From positions 1,054,001 through 1,118,000 of the forward strand of contig NZ_JACFXW010000001.1 of the NCBI RefSeq assembly GCF_014158035.1: a DNA stretch of 64,000 bases, given 5' to 3'. Below the pieces are notes generated by a model. It worked only from the letters and a program-made list of their open reading frames with translations, ran no database searches and had not been told where the DNA came from. Positions 36,126 to 45,284 of this stretch are shown here, piece after piece. Both the position numbers and the translations under genes were made by a program. This DNA comes from Rhizobium sp. G21 (lineage in GTDB: Bacteria > Pseudomonadota > Alphaproteobacteria > Rhizobiales > Rhizobiaceae). Numbering within the stretch: the first letter of the stretch is position 1; each line of letters starts with the position of its first letter.

Positions 36126-39100
36126 ATGTGGATGAGCATGATTGAAATCGCGGACCATTACTTCTTCGACAGCTCTGCGCTGCTCGACCGACTTAGCAAC
36201 GGCGTTAGGGTCTCTACCAAAGAGGTCGTGTTCGTGGTCGGCGCACCTTTGACCGCTCCCTACGGTGGAAATCCAGGTGTTGACGACGTCAACGCGGTCA
36301 TACAGCTAATCCGTGACGAATTCTCGGCGGAAAGCGAAAACCTGCGCAGGCTTGACGCAGATATTCACGCCAGCGACAACCGCTATCAGGCGGCCTTCCG
36401 CTTCCTGCAAGGACGGCGTGGTCAGGACACGGCGAACGAGGTGATCAGGAAAGCGGTGTTGAACGCCCACAACGGGTTGCGGAGCGAAAGAAATGACGTG
36501 GCTCGTTGGCCGGACGCCCAACTTGCACCTCTTGAAGAAAGCATCGGGGAATGGGACCTCAGCCCGGGCGTTGCAGCGCTTGGCGAATTGCTCGCGATTA
36601 AGGACACTCCGTTTGGCAAACTGGCGATTACGTCAAATTTCGATCCGCTGGTAGAAATTGCAACGAGGGCGGCGGGTGGAAAAAGTTGGAGAACGTCTCT
36701 ACATGTCGACGGCGATTTCAGCCTGAGCCAAGCCCCCGGTTGCCAAGTCTTGCATATCCATGGCCATTGGCAAGGTACCGATACGCTTCACACAGGAAAC
36801 CAGTTGCTCCAGACACGCCCGTTCCTGAAGAATGCTCTCTTGCGATACATGCAGGACAAGCTCGTAGTCGTCATTGCCTACGGAGGGTGGCAGGATATTT
36901 TCACAGGTGCGCTTCAAAGCTTGGTCAGCGATCCTTCTACTTATCCGGAGGTGCTTTGGGCTTTCTACGAACAGGCCCCCGAACTCAACAGCTACTTGAG
37001 GTCCGTACTGACTCCAGGTCTAGATCGCAATCGCGTGACCCTCTACGGAGGGGTGGACTGTCATGCATTTTTTCCGGAACTGCTGAACAGATGGAAAACC
37101 TCGCCGACTGCACCCGAGCGGTTGCCCTTCTCGGCTCGGCCTTCGGCCGCTCCCGAAACGCCAATCCGCCTCAGGTCCTCGGAAAGCGACCGTCCACCCA
37201 ACATTGAGGTCTGGGTCGGTCGCGAAGCGGAGGTAAGAGCACTGGAGGCATCGTCTGCCAAGGTCGTCATCGTTTCGGGTATCGGTGGACAGGGCAAATC
37301 CACACTTGCCGCACACTATCTGCGTCTCGTCTCTGAGGGCGGCACTCAGTACACTCATTGGGACTGGCGAGACTGTAAGGAGGAAGGCGACCGAATCCGA
37401 ACCCAGCTGTTAGCCGCGATTGAGAGAATTTCCTTGAACAGTCTTTCAGCCGAAACCTTGGGGGCGGCGTCAGACGCGGACATAGTCGAAGCGTTCATCA
37501 GCGTCGCCGAAGACACCGCGTGCGTATTCGTGTTCGACAATGTGGACAGCTATGTGGACCTCGTCAACGAAGTATTTATTGGCATCCTCGACAAGCTCGT
37601 AAGGAAATTCTCGCGTTCCGCGACCAAGAGTCGGATTATCATCACATGCCGCCCGCGCGCGGCTTACGACATCGTATCCATTATTACCATCCCGCTCACC
37701 GGCCTTACTTTGAAGGAAACCGTCGAGCTTTTCGACCAACGAACGGGAAGAGGAAAGACAAACTCTGCCCAGATTGAAACCGCGCATTCCATGACCGAAG
37801 GACACGCGTTTTGGCTTGACATGATGGCAGTGCAGGTCGGTCGAGCCCCGGGTGTGACTCTCAAAAGTATATTGGAAGACACACGTAGGGGACGGGAAGG
37901 CCCCACAAATCTTCTAGCTTCGATTTGGAAGACCCTACCTGAACGCGAAAAGGTCGTGCTTCGTGCAATGGCAGAAACAATGCGACCGGAAGATGAAGAT
38001 CTCATCGCCGACGTCGTGTCCGGGAAGCTTAATTTCAAGAACTTTAAGAAGGCGCTGAAGTCACTCGTCAACCTCAACCTCGTGCTGGTGAAGCCGGAGA
38101 GGAACTCGCCCGATCTGTTTGACCTTCATCCCTTAGTGCGCCAGTTTGTCCGTCTGACTTTCGACCGCCGCGATCGGTTAGGATTCATCAAAATCGTCCT
38201 TGTCCAATACGGCAACATAATAAAGGGCATCGGGTCCGCGCTTGGCGTCCATCTTCCCCTATCGCTCCTTGAAAGATGGTCGCAGAAGGCGGAACTCGAA
38301 ATTGAAGCAGGTATGCTAGTTGACGCTTTGGAGACCCTCGCCTCGGCATATGACGCTCTGATCGGTGGTGGACACACAGAGGAGTTTGTCCGGGTGGCGC
38401 GAAAACTGTTTCAGACAAACAACTGGGCCGACCTCCGCGAGCTTCCAAAATTTGACGGCGTCTGCGCTGCCATGATCTCAGGCCTAAGCGATCTGGAGGA
38501 ATTTTCTGACGTAGATGACATGCTGCAAAAGTACGAGCAGACCATCAGCATCAAAACGGCGCGGTACATTAAATTCTGTGACATCAAATCACACTATCTT
38601 TGGCAACGCAAGAAATTCGACGAAGCAATAGAGTGGGCAACCAAAGGCGACGACCTCAAGAAGTCGTCGCACGTTGACACCCTTTATGACTGCGAGCACA
38701 ATCTAGCTTTAGCACGCAGAGACGGAGGTGATCCAGGGAAAGCGCTAGAATACTTCACCCGTAATTCGTCACTTGAAGTAATGCTTGATCCAGACGATAC
38801 GTCGATCGAAAGCGCTTCATTGCTCGGCAACACAGGTCGTTGTCTGCAACTCATGGGCCGCTTGGATGAGGCTCTGACATGCCTGAAGAAATCTGCACGC
38901 ATCCTTGAGACAGACGGGAGTGCGCATCGCCTTGGTAATCAGGCTTTCGCTCGCCAATGGATCGGGGAAGTGTTCCGGACGAAGGGCGACCGGGACACCG
39001 CTTTTTTATTTTTCTGTGATGCCGAGCAACTTGTTATTAAGGCATTCCCAGGTCGGGCGAGGGAGCTGCGTTCCGCTATCGAAATCCTCTTCCAGGGCGA

Positions 39101-39194
39101 ACCATTGCCCTCCATATCTCCAGCCGACACTCAAAGGCGAGTCAGCCGGTGGATACAGGGACGCAACAATTGGAACGGGCACGCCATAGCATAA
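36126..39194 (+). CDS. SIR2-STAND NTPase-TPR protein, candidate antiphage defence effector
   Basis: About 1,022 residues. The N-terminal 270 residues form a SIR2-like domain (VVFVVGAPLTAPYGGNPGV, ITSNFDPLVEIA, VLHIHGHW, VVVIAYGGWQDIF), an NAD-consuming effector in known defence proteins. A STAND/NB-ARC NTPase follows: Walker A GIGGQGKST near residue 388, Walker B CVFVFDNVD near 467, RIIITCRP sensor, then a winged helix. Residues about 740-1000 look like TPR helices (FDEAIEWATKGDDLKKSSH, GKALEYFT, LDEALTCLKKSARILE). Domain order matches Avs-type proteins. Codon use is clearly less GC-rich than neighbours, and the gene has no frameshift. Start uncertain: ATGs at 36126, 36132 and 36138; a TTG at 36096 is less likely. 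Confidence 0.85.
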   Translation: MWMSMIEIADHYFFDSSALLDRLSNGVRVSTKEVVFVVGAPLTAPYGGNPGVDDVNAVIQLIRDEFSAESENLRRLDADIHASDNRYQAAFRFLQGRRGQDTANEVIRKAVLNAHNGLRSERNDVARWPDAQLAPLEESIGEWDLSPGVAALGELLAIKDTPFGKLAITSNFDPLVEIATRAAGGKSWRTSLHVDGDFSLSQAPGCQVLHIHGHWQGTDTLHTGNQLLQTRPFLKNALLRYMQDKLVVVIAYGGWQDIFTGALQSLVSDPSTYPEVLWAFYEQAPELNSYLRSVLTPGLDRNRVTLYGGVDCHAFFPELLNRWKTSPTAPERLPFSARPSAAPETPIRLRSSESDRPPNIEVWVGREAEVRALEASSAKVVIVSGIGGQGKSTLAAHYLRLVSEGGTQYTHWDWRDCKEEGDRIRTQLLAAIERISLNSLSAETLGAASDADIVEAFISVAEDTACVFVFDNVDSYVDLVNEVFIGILDKLVRKFSRSATKSRIIITCRPRAAYDIVSIITIPLTGLTLKETVELFDQRTGRGKTNSAQIETAHSMTEGHAFWLDMMAVQVGRAPGVTLKSILEDTRRGREGPTNLLASIWKTLPEREKVVLRAMAETMRPEDEDLIADVVSGKLNFKNFKKALKSLVNLNLVLVKPERNSPDLFDLHPLVRQFVRLTFDRRDRLGFIKIVLVQYGNIIKGIGSALGVHLPLSLLERWSQKAELEIEAGMLVDALETLASAYDALIGGGHTEEFVRVARKLFQTNNWADLRELPKFDGVCAAMISGLSDLEEFSDVDDMLQKYEQTISIKTARYIKFCDIKSHYLWQRKKFDEAIEWATKGDDLKKSSHVDTLYDCEHNLALARRDGGDPGKALEYFTRNSSLEVMLDPDDTSIESASLLGNTGRCLQLMGRLDEALTCLKKSARILETDGSAHRLGNQAFARQWIGEVFRTKGDRDTAFLFFCDAEQLVIKAFPGRARELRSAIEILFQGEPLPSISPADTQRRVSRWIQGRNNWNGHAIA

Positions 39195-39404
39195 TGCCAG
39201 ACAACCCAAGATCGCAGGATAATTAAATGAGCCTACGCACTCGAGGCGCTGCGAGATTTCAAGCCAAAACATTTGGAGTTCGATGGCTTTTTAACAGTGA
39301 CTCCCGAGCATCAGAGTAATTTCAAAGCAACGACAACTCAGTCATTCAGCGCCGTGAACGTCCGCAACATGGGACACTCTACGACTCGTCGCCTACAGCC
39401 CCCC

Positions 39405-40559
39405 TCAATACCCCACCGCCTCCCGCTTCTCCGCATCCGTCAAGAACCCCGCCGCCCCCACTCTCGCCCACAGCGCATCCCGCTCGGCTGAGAGCCCCGA
39501 GGCCTGGTCGAGATCGTGGCTCAGCCTGATCTCCTCGCCAAAAATCTCCGAGAGAAACCCCGAGAAGGCCGAGGCCGTGCGGGCGGCGAGCGGCAGCACG
39601 GTCAGCCGCCAGAAGGCGCGGTTGGCTTCGGCGTAATTGGCGTAGGTGTTGTCGCCGGGCAGGCCGAGCAGCAGCGGCGGCACGCCGAGCGCGAGCGCGA
39701 TGTCGCGGGCCGCGCCGTTCTTGGCCTCGAAGAAATCCATCTCGCGCGGCGTCAGCGCCATGGATTTCCAGTCGAGCCCGCCTTCGAGCAGCATCGGCCG
39801 CCCCGCCCGCGCCGGGCCCGAATAGCCCTCGGCGAGCTCCGCCTTCAGCCGCTCATATTGGTCGGGGCTCAGATTGCCGCCCTCGCGCGGCTGATAGACC
39901 AGCGCGCCCGAGGGCCGGGCGGAATTCTCGATCAGCGCCGCGTTCCATTCGCCGGCGCGGTTAGAGAGGTCGAGCGCCGTCAGCGCCGCCGACAGCGGCG
40001 CAAAGCCCAGGTGATCGTCGAGCGGATGAAAGAGTTTGAGATGCAGCAGCCGCCCCTCGCCGAGAGCCGGATAGCGCCGGCCGCGGCCGCCGGCGGTGTA
40101 GTCATAGGCCTCGGCCCAGCCATCGGCGCCCTCGATCACCCTGATGCGATCGGGCCTCAGCAGATGCAGTTCGGCCAGCCGCGTCCCGGCCTTCACCGGC
40201 AGCGCATAGCCGTTGCCGGAGATCAGCAGATGGCCAAACAGCGCCTCGAAAAACTCCGCCCCCGACTGGCGCGGATTGGGCGCGGCGATGAGCGCGAGCG
40301 CCGGATGCGCCGCCGCCTCGCGCCCTCCCACATGGCAGAGCCAGGCGAGCGAGGCGGCGGCCTCGGCGATCAGCCGCACGCCGCGATGGGCGATCGGGTT
40401 CTTCATGAAACCCTCGCGGGCGAGCGCGGCGTAGGATTTCTCCCGCCACACCACCCGCCCCTCGCCGGCGAAGGCGATCAGGCTTTCGAGCCCCTTGCGC
40501 TCGGCCGGCGCGGTGTCCTCCCGGCGTCGCCGCCAGGGCAAGAAAGATGTATTTTTCAT
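39405..40559 (-). CDS. GTA g3 portal protein (HK97 family)
   Basis: A 384-residue portal: KNPIAHRGVRLIAEAAASLA, LLISGNGYALPVKAG, HLKLFHPLDDHLGFAPLSA, ALGVPPLLLGLPGDNTYANY and EANRAFWRLTVLPLA are HK97 portal blocks. It forms the DNA entry ring. The start is placed at the ATG at 40559 (AAGG upstream). Terminase, its usual upstream neighbour, is 18 kb away, and g3.5 is displaced by the STAND and oxygenase genes. Confidence 0.92.
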   Translation of the reverse strand: MKNTSFLPWRRRREDTAPAERKGLESLIAFAGEGRVVWREKSYAALAREGFMKNPIAHRGVRLIAEAAASLAWLCHVGGREAAAHPALALIAAPNPRQSGAEFFEALFGHLLISGNGYALPVKAGTRLAELHLLRPDRIRVIEGADGWAEAYDYTAGGRGRRYPALGEGRLLHLKLFHPLDDHLGFAPLSAALTALDLSNRAGEWNAALIENSARPSGALVYQPREGGNLSPDQYERLKAELAEGYSGPARAGRPMLLEGGLDWKSMALTPREMDFFEAKNGAARDIALALGVPPLLLGLPGDNTYANYAEANRAFWRLTVLPLAARTASAFSGFLSEIFGEEIRLSHDLDQASGLSAERDALWARVGAAGFLTDAEKREAVGY

Positions 40560-40626
40560 CGTCGGATTTACCTTATGTTCAACGCGTCGTGGCAGCTTCG
40601 GCACAGGGAAAGGAGGTCCACCGGCC

Positions 40627-40923
40627 ATGGCTAATTTCATCCACGCGCGTCAGGGGCTCAACAAGGGCGACATCGTCGTCGTCCAGTGTTCGCATCAATG
40701 CAATGTCTTCCTGATGGACGATCAGAATTTCGAGGCCTACAAGAAAAGGGCCAAATTCACCTTCTTCGGCGGCCACGCCAAGCTGTTCCCGGTCAAGCTG
40801 CCGGCGCCCGCCTCGGGCCATTGGAACGTGGTGATCGATCTCGGCGGCAGGCAGGCCGAAATCAGCCACCAGATCAGTTATATCCGCCAGCCGCAGCCGC
40901 AGCGCGCCGCCGCCCAGGCGTGA
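40627..40923 (+). CDS. DUF1883 domain protein
   Basis: A 98-residue protein (ATG at 40627, AAAGGAGG upstream) with GDIVVVQCSHQCNVFLMDDQ, FTFFGGHAKLFPVKL and HWNVVIDLGGRQAEISHQIS, which I recognise as the DUF1883 family. These are short beta-rich proteins; some relatives are fused to TIR domains. Function is unknown. Divergent from the portal gene across 67 bases. Confidence 0.8.
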   Translation: MANFIHARQGLNKGDIVVVQCSHQCNVFLMDDQNFEAYKKRAKFTFFGGHAKLFPVKLPAPASGHWNVVIDLGGRQAEISHQISYIRQPQPQRAAAQA

Positions 40924-40936
40924 GGCGCCGCGCTCT

Positions 40937-41824
40937 TCAGGTATGCAGCCGCAGTTTTCCGGTCACGGGATCGCGCTCCATTCCGGGGTTGTGGGTCACG
41001 GCCGGCCAGAGCTCGGCATAGCCGTCCGGCGTCGAAAACAGCGCGTTGCACATCACCTCGGCGGTATAGGCCATGCCCGGCGCGAGAAATTGCGGCGGGC
41101 GTCCATCGTAATAGAGCAGGAAGCAGAGATAGCCCTTGCCCGCCATATAGGCGAGCATCTCGTCGAGCCCGCCGCCCAGCTGCGCGAGGCCTTTCTGGTG
41201 CATCTCGGCGACGATGAAGCGGATCGCCTTGCGGTCGAGCAGGTCGCCCGCGCCCCTGAGGATCAGCTGCTCGGCGCCTTCGGTGTCGATCTTGACCAGC
41301 CGCGCGCCGTCGAGCCCGCGCTCGGCCAGCACCGCGTCCAGCGTCGTGGTCCGCATCGTTCTCGCCCCGCCGCTCATGCCGGCGTCGCCGTTGAACTTCA
41401 CCGGGTCCCACAGCGCGTTGCCGCCCGAACTCTTGGCGTTGAAGAAGAATTCCGCGTCGCGCTCCGCCTCCGCCAGCGGCCGGTCGACAATGTCGATGAC
41501 CTCCAGCCCGTTCAGCCGGCATTGCAGCCTTATGCGGTCGATATTCTTGGGGTCGGGCTCGGCCGAGATCACTCGTCCCCCGGGGCCGACGAGCAGGCCG
41601 CCGAGCACCGAGAAATACCCGACATTGGCGCCGATATCGACCAACACGTCCCCCGGCCTCAGCGCCAGGCGAAACAGATTGGTCACGTCGGGCTCATAGG
41701 CCCCGCCGGCGCGCAGAAACTGCAGGATGTGGTTCTCGTTGACGTTCTGATCGTCGTGGCGGAAATGCATCTCGGTCAGCGGACGCTCCATGCCCCTGAT
41801 GCGAAACTTGTAGTCGGTCTCCAT
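40937..41824 (-). CDS. FkbM-family methyltransferase
   Basis: A 295-residue SAM-dependent methyltransferase of the FkbM type: DVLVDIGANVGYFSVLGGLL (motif I), GRVISAEPDPKNIDRIRLQC (motif II), LVKIDTEGAEQLILRGA and FIVAEMHQKGL. FkbM enzymes methylate hydroxyl groups of glycans or natural products; the substrate here is unknown. It converges with the DUF1883 gene (13 bases apart). No frameshift. Confidence 0.9.
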   Translation of the reverse strand: METDYKFRIRGMERPLTEMHFRHDDQNVNENHILQFLRAGGAYEPDVTNLFRLALRPGDVLVDIGANVGYFSVLGGLLVGPGGRVISAEPDPKNIDRIRLQCRLNGLEVIDIVDRPLAEAERDAEFFFNAKSSGGNALWDPVKFNGDAGMSGGARTMRTTTLDAVLAERGLDGARLVKIDTEGAEQLILRGAGDLLDRKAIRFIVAEMHQKGLAQLGGGLDEMLAYMAGKGYLCFLLYYDGRPPQFLAPGMAYTAEVMCNALFSTPDGYAELWPAVTHNPGMERDPVTGKLRLHT

Positions 41825-41948
41825 GCGCTCACCCCGGCGAATCCTTTGCCGGAGAAAACCATGCGGAGCCTGCCCGGAGCCGTCGCAGGCCGCCCCGTCG
41901 GATCGGGAAGATCGGGAGCCGAGCCGGCCCGGCTCCCCGCGCGCGTCG

Positions 41949-42587
41949 TCAGCCGGCCATCATGCGTCCGGTCCCGGTCCGGTCGAGACGCTGCGCGATG
42001 GCCTTGCGGGCGTTGTCCATTCCGCCCTGGCGCGCATCCGGCCCCATCGCCAGCCCGTCGGCATGGATCACGACGATATCGATGATGCCGATGAAGGCCA
42101 GCAGGTTGCGCAGATGCGGCTCCTGCGAATCCATCGACGCGGCCGGGCCGTCCCGGTAAACGCCGCCCTGCGCCAGGATCACGACGGCGCGTTTTCCCGT
42201 CATCAGGCCCCTGGGCCCCGCTTCCCCATAGCTGAAGGTCACCCCCGCCCGCAGCACATGGTCGAACCACGCCTTGAGCGTCGAGGGCATGCCGAAATTA
42301 TACATCGGCGCGCCGATCACGATCGTGTCGGCGGCGACGAGTTCAGCCACGAGCTGGTCCGACAGCGCCAGCGCCGCGGCTTGTCCGGCCGTCGCCGGCG
42401 GCTGTCCGCGCAGGGCGGCGGCGCCGTCGCCGTCGAGATGCGCCACCGGGTCGCGGGCGAGATCGCGCGTCACGATGCGCGGCGCGTCGCCGGCGCGTCC
42501 GAGGGCTTCGAGGGCGAAATCGACCAGTTCGTTCGACGCGGACGCTGATCCGAGGATGCTGTTCTTGAGAACGAGAATATTCGTCAT
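41949..42587 (-). CDS. FMN-dependent NADH-azoreductase/quinone reductase
   Basis: A 212-residue flavodoxin-fold enzyme: ILVLKNSILGSASASNELVD binds the FMN phosphate, IVIGAPMYNFGMPSTLKAWF is the AzoR signature, and VVILAQGGVYRDG completes the flavin site. AzoR-type enzymes reduce quinones and azo compounds by two electrons. Start ATG at 42587. A LysR regulator gene is divergent across 104 bases and probably controls it. Confidence 0.92.
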   Translation of the reverse strand: MTNILVLKNSILGSASASNELVDFALEALGRAGDAPRIVTRDLARDPVAHLDGDGAAALRGQPPATAGQAAALALSDQLVAELVAADTIVIGAPMYNFGMPSTLKAWFDHVLRAGVTFSYGEAGPRGLMTGKRAVVILAQGGVYRDGPAASMDSQEPHLRNLLAFIGIIDIVVIHADGLAMGPDARQGGMDNARKAIAQRLDRTGTGRMMAG

Positions 42588-42592
42588 TGCCG

Positions 42593-42626
42593 TATTCCTA
42601 TGCGTTGAATGCCGGGCTAAGGAATA
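42593..42626. promoter_or_regulatory. Inverted repeat between azoreductase and LysR gene, candidate operator
   Basis: TATTCCT at 42593-42599 and AGGAATA at 42620-42626 form an inverted repeat with a 20-base gap in the divergent intergenic region, positioned for a LysR-type regulator. Confidence 0.4.
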
Positions 42627-42691
42627 GTGATGCTTTGGCGGCGCCAGTAGCCGCCGTCTGGGCACAACACTGTTGCTTCCAGAGGAACGCG

Positions 42692-43582
42692 ATGATCGAA
42701 ATCGAGGATATGCGGGCTTTTGTCGAAGTCGCGGGCGGCGGCGGCTTCACGCGGGCGGCGGCCAGGCTCGGCGTCGCCAAGTCGGTGGTGAGCAGGCGCA
42801 TCGCCAAGATGGAGCGCGACCTCGGCGTTCAACTTCTGTCGCGCAGCACGCGCGGCGTCACCCTCACCGAAGCCGGCGCCGAGTTCCGGCAGCGCAGCGA
42901 GCTGATCATCGGCGCCTTCGACGAGGCCCGCGACGCCGCCGCCGCGCATCGGGGCCAGGTCGCCGGCAAATTGCGGCTCGCGGCGCCCACCGCCTTCGCC
43001 CGCCTGCTGGCGCCGACGCTGGTGCAGATGGGACAGACCCACCCCAGGCTCGAAATCGACGTCTCCTTCACCGACAGGGTGGTGGATATGATCGCCGAGC
43101 GCTTCGATGTCGCGATCCGGATCGGCGCCCTGCCGGATTCCAGCCTGATGGCCCGGCGCATCGCGCCGATACGCTCGGTCGTCGCCGCCAGCCCGGATTA
43201 TTTGGAGAAGATGGGCCGGCCGGAAACCCCGGCCGATCTGGCCCGTCATTCCTGCCTGCTCTACGCCATGTCTCCGGTCGGCGGCTGGAGCTTCCGGATC
43301 GGCGGGCGCTGGACGCAGATCCAGGTCGCCGGCCGCTTCCGGTCCGACAATGGCGAGACCATCGTCGATTGGGCCGTGGCCGGGCTCGGCGTCTGCAATT
43401 CGCCGTCCTTCCTGGTCGAGGACCAGATCGCCGACGGCAGGCTCGAACAGTTGTTCACCGACTACCCGACGCCGGAATTCGGCATTTACGTCGTCAGGCC
43501 GCCGGGCGGCGAAGCGACCGCGCGCGTGAAGCTGCTGACGGATTCGCTGGCCGAACGGCTCAGCCGCTGCCCCGGTCGCTGA
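42692..43582 (+). CDS. LysR-family transcriptional regulator
   Basis: 296 residues from the ATG at 42692 (AGAGGA upstream). N-terminal helix-turn-helix (GGFTRAAARLGVAKSVVSRR, LLSRSTRGVTLTEAG) and a substrate-binding domain (DVSFTDRVVDMIAERFDVAI, SSLMARRIAPIRSVVAAS). It is divergent from the azoreductase gene, the usual arrangement for a quinone- or electrophile-responsive activator. The longer frame from 42587 has no such start signal. Confidence 0.92.
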   Translation: MIEIEDMRAFVEVAGGGGFTRAAARLGVAKSVVSRRIAKMERDLGVQLLSRSTRGVTLTEAGAEFRQRSELIIGAFDEARDAAAAHRGQVAGKLRLAAPTAFARLLAPTLVQMGQTHPRLEIDVSFTDRVVDMIAERFDVAIRIGALPDSSLMARRIAPIRSVVAASPDYLEKMGRPETPADLARHSCLLYAMSPVGGWSFRIGGRWTQIQVAGRFRSDNGETIVDWAVAGLGVCNSPSFLVEDQIADGRLEQLFTDYPTPEFGIYVVRPPGGEATARVKLLTDSLAERLSRCPGR

Positions 43583-43603
43583 CATCCCCGGCTGCGCCCG
43601 TTT

Positions 43604-44515
43604 TCATGGCGTCAGGCGCTGGCGCAGGTCGTCCAGCAGCCAGCTTCCGGCCCGCCCCAGCGGACGATTGCGCATATGCGCCGCATAGATCGGCAATGTC
43701 TCGGCGCGGGACGGCGCGTCGCCGGAGAGATCGAGCGCCTTCAGGCGACCCGCCGCCAGGTGCTGGTCGACGAGATAGGGCGGCATCCTGCACCAGCCGA
43801 ATCCTGCGAGCAGAAAATCCAGGCGGCGGGCAATATCCACGAATCTCCAGACCCGGCTGCTGATCACCCCGTAATTCGGCCCTTCGGCGCCGAGGGCGTC
43901 GGACAGGACGAGCTGGATATGGGCGTGGAGATCGTCACGGCTCAGCGGACGCGCCAGACGGGCCAGCGGATGCTCCGCCGCCGCCACGGGAATGAGCCTG
44001 CGATCCATCAGCGGATAGGCCATCAGATCGTCCGGGACCGTCGGCAGCAGCAGACAGAAGGCCAGCGACGCCGATCCCGACCGCAGCCGCCGCTCGGCGC
44101 CTCCCAGCCCTTCGGTGAAAAACGACACCGGCAGGTCGGGAAATCTGTCCCGCAACGCCCGCATGCTGTCGATCAGCGGCTCGGTCGGCACGAGCGGATC
44201 GATGGCGAGCGTCAGCGACGCCTCTAGCCCCTGCCGCGTTCCGGCGGCGATGGCTTCGAAACGCTGCGCGCTCGCCAGGATCGCACGCGCCTGCTCGACG
44301 AGCACGCGTCCCACCGGCGTCAGCACCGGCCGCTGCCGGCTGCGGTCGAAAAGCTCGACGCCCTGATTGTCCTCGAGCGCCCTGATCGACTGGCTGATGG
44401 CCGATTGAACCCGGCCGAGCGCCCGCCCCGCGGCGCCGAACCCGCCCTCGTCGCTCACCGTCACCAGGATTCGCAGCTGGTCCAGCGTCAGGCTCTCGAT
44501 CACGCCCATCTCCAT
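43604..44515 (-). CDS. LysR-family transcriptional regulator
   Basis: 303 residues: LTLDQLRILVTVSDEGGFGA, GRVQSAISQSIRALEDNQG, LFDRSRQRPVLTPVG (winged HTH), then an effector domain (FPDLPVSFFTEGLGGAERRL, GFGWCRMPPYLVDQHLAAG). It converges with the other LysR gene and diverges from a second azoreductase gene at 44638, its probable target. Confidence 0.92.
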   Translation of the reverse strand: MEMGVIESLTLDQLRILVTVSDEGGFGAAGRALGRVQSAISQSIRALEDNQGVELFDRSRQRPVLTPVGRVLVEQARAILASAQRFEAIAAGTRQGLEASLTLAIDPLVPTEPLIDSMRALRDRFPDLPVSFFTEGLGGAERRLRSGSASLAFCLLLPTVPDDLMAYPLMDRRLIPVAAAEHPLARLARPLSRDDLHAHIQLVLSDALGAEGPNYGVISSRVWRFVDIARRLDFLLAGFGWCRMPPYLVDQHLAAGRLKALDLSGDAPSRAETLPIYAAHMRNRPLGRAGSWLLDDLRQRLTP

Positions 44516-44527
44516 TTATGATCGTCT

Positions 44528-44544
44528 TGATCACTATTTGATCA
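44528..44544. promoter_or_regulatory. Paired TGATCA palindromes in the LysR/azoreductase intergenic region
   Basis: TGATCA occurs at 44528-44533 and 44539-44544, centres 11 bases (one helical turn) apart, in an AT-rich stretch just upstream of the LysR start. It could be an autoregulatory site. Predicted only. Confidence 0.35.
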
Positions 44545-44637
44545 GTTTTTGTGACTGGCGTCATCCCGTAAATCTCTGCCGGAGCCGCAGGCAACGCGGC
44601 GCCCTAGACGCAATCAATCGACCCTTCAGGAGTTCCC

Positions 44638-45258
44638 ATGCCCACCTTGCTCGTCGTCAATGCCAGTCCCCGCGGAGACCAGTCCCTATCGCGCGGGCTG
44701 TCGGCGATGTTCGTCGACCGCTGGCGCGCCAACAATCCGGATGGCCGGGTGATCGAACGCGACCTGATGGAGAGCAATCTGCCCTTCGTGACCATGCCCT
44801 GGCTCGGCGCCTATTTCACCCCCGCCGACCGCCAGTCGGCGGAGATGCAAGACATGCTGCGCCTGTCGGACGCGCTCGTCGACGAAATCCTCGCCGCCGA
44901 TCACATCGTCATCGGCACGCCGGTCTACAACTACAATATTCCGGCGGTGCTCAAGGCCTATATCGATCACATCGTCCGCAAGGGCCGGACGCTCGGCTTT
45001 TCCGGCGAAGGGCTGGTTCATGGCAAGGCCTGCACCGTGGCGATGGCGTCGGGCGGCGTCTACACCGAAGACTCGCCGATCCGCGACCGCGACATCGCCA
45101 CGACCTATCTCAGGCTGATCCTCGCGGTGATCGGCATCGAGGACGTCACGGTCGTGGCCGGCGGCAACGCCAAGTCCGTCGATATGGGCCAGATGTCGCG
45201 CGAGGCCTTCCTCGAGAGTTTCGCAGCCGAGATCGCCGCGGCCGCGGCCGCGGCCTGA
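44638..45258 (+). CDS. FMN-dependent NADH-azoreductase/NAD(P)H oxidoreductase
   Basis: A 206-residue flavodoxin-fold reductase: [40 protein letters not shown] and [13 protein letters not shown]. It is related to, but clearly different from, the azoreductase at 41949-42587. The C-terminus is a run of alanines. Divergent LysR gene upstream; converges with the PAS-GGDEF-EAL gene. Confidence 0.92.
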   Translation: MPTLLVVNASPRGDQSLSRGLSAMFVDRWRANNPDGRVIERDLMESNLPFVTMPWLGAYFTPADRQSAEMQDMLRLSDALVDEILAADHIVIGTPVYNYNIPAVLKAYIDHIVRKGRTLGFSGEGLVHGKACTVAMASGGVYTEDSPIRDRDIATTYLRLILAVIGIEDVTVVAGGNAKSVDMGQMSREAFLESFAAEIAAAAAAA

Positions 45259-45284
45259 GCGGACCGAAACGCTGCAGTCCCGCG

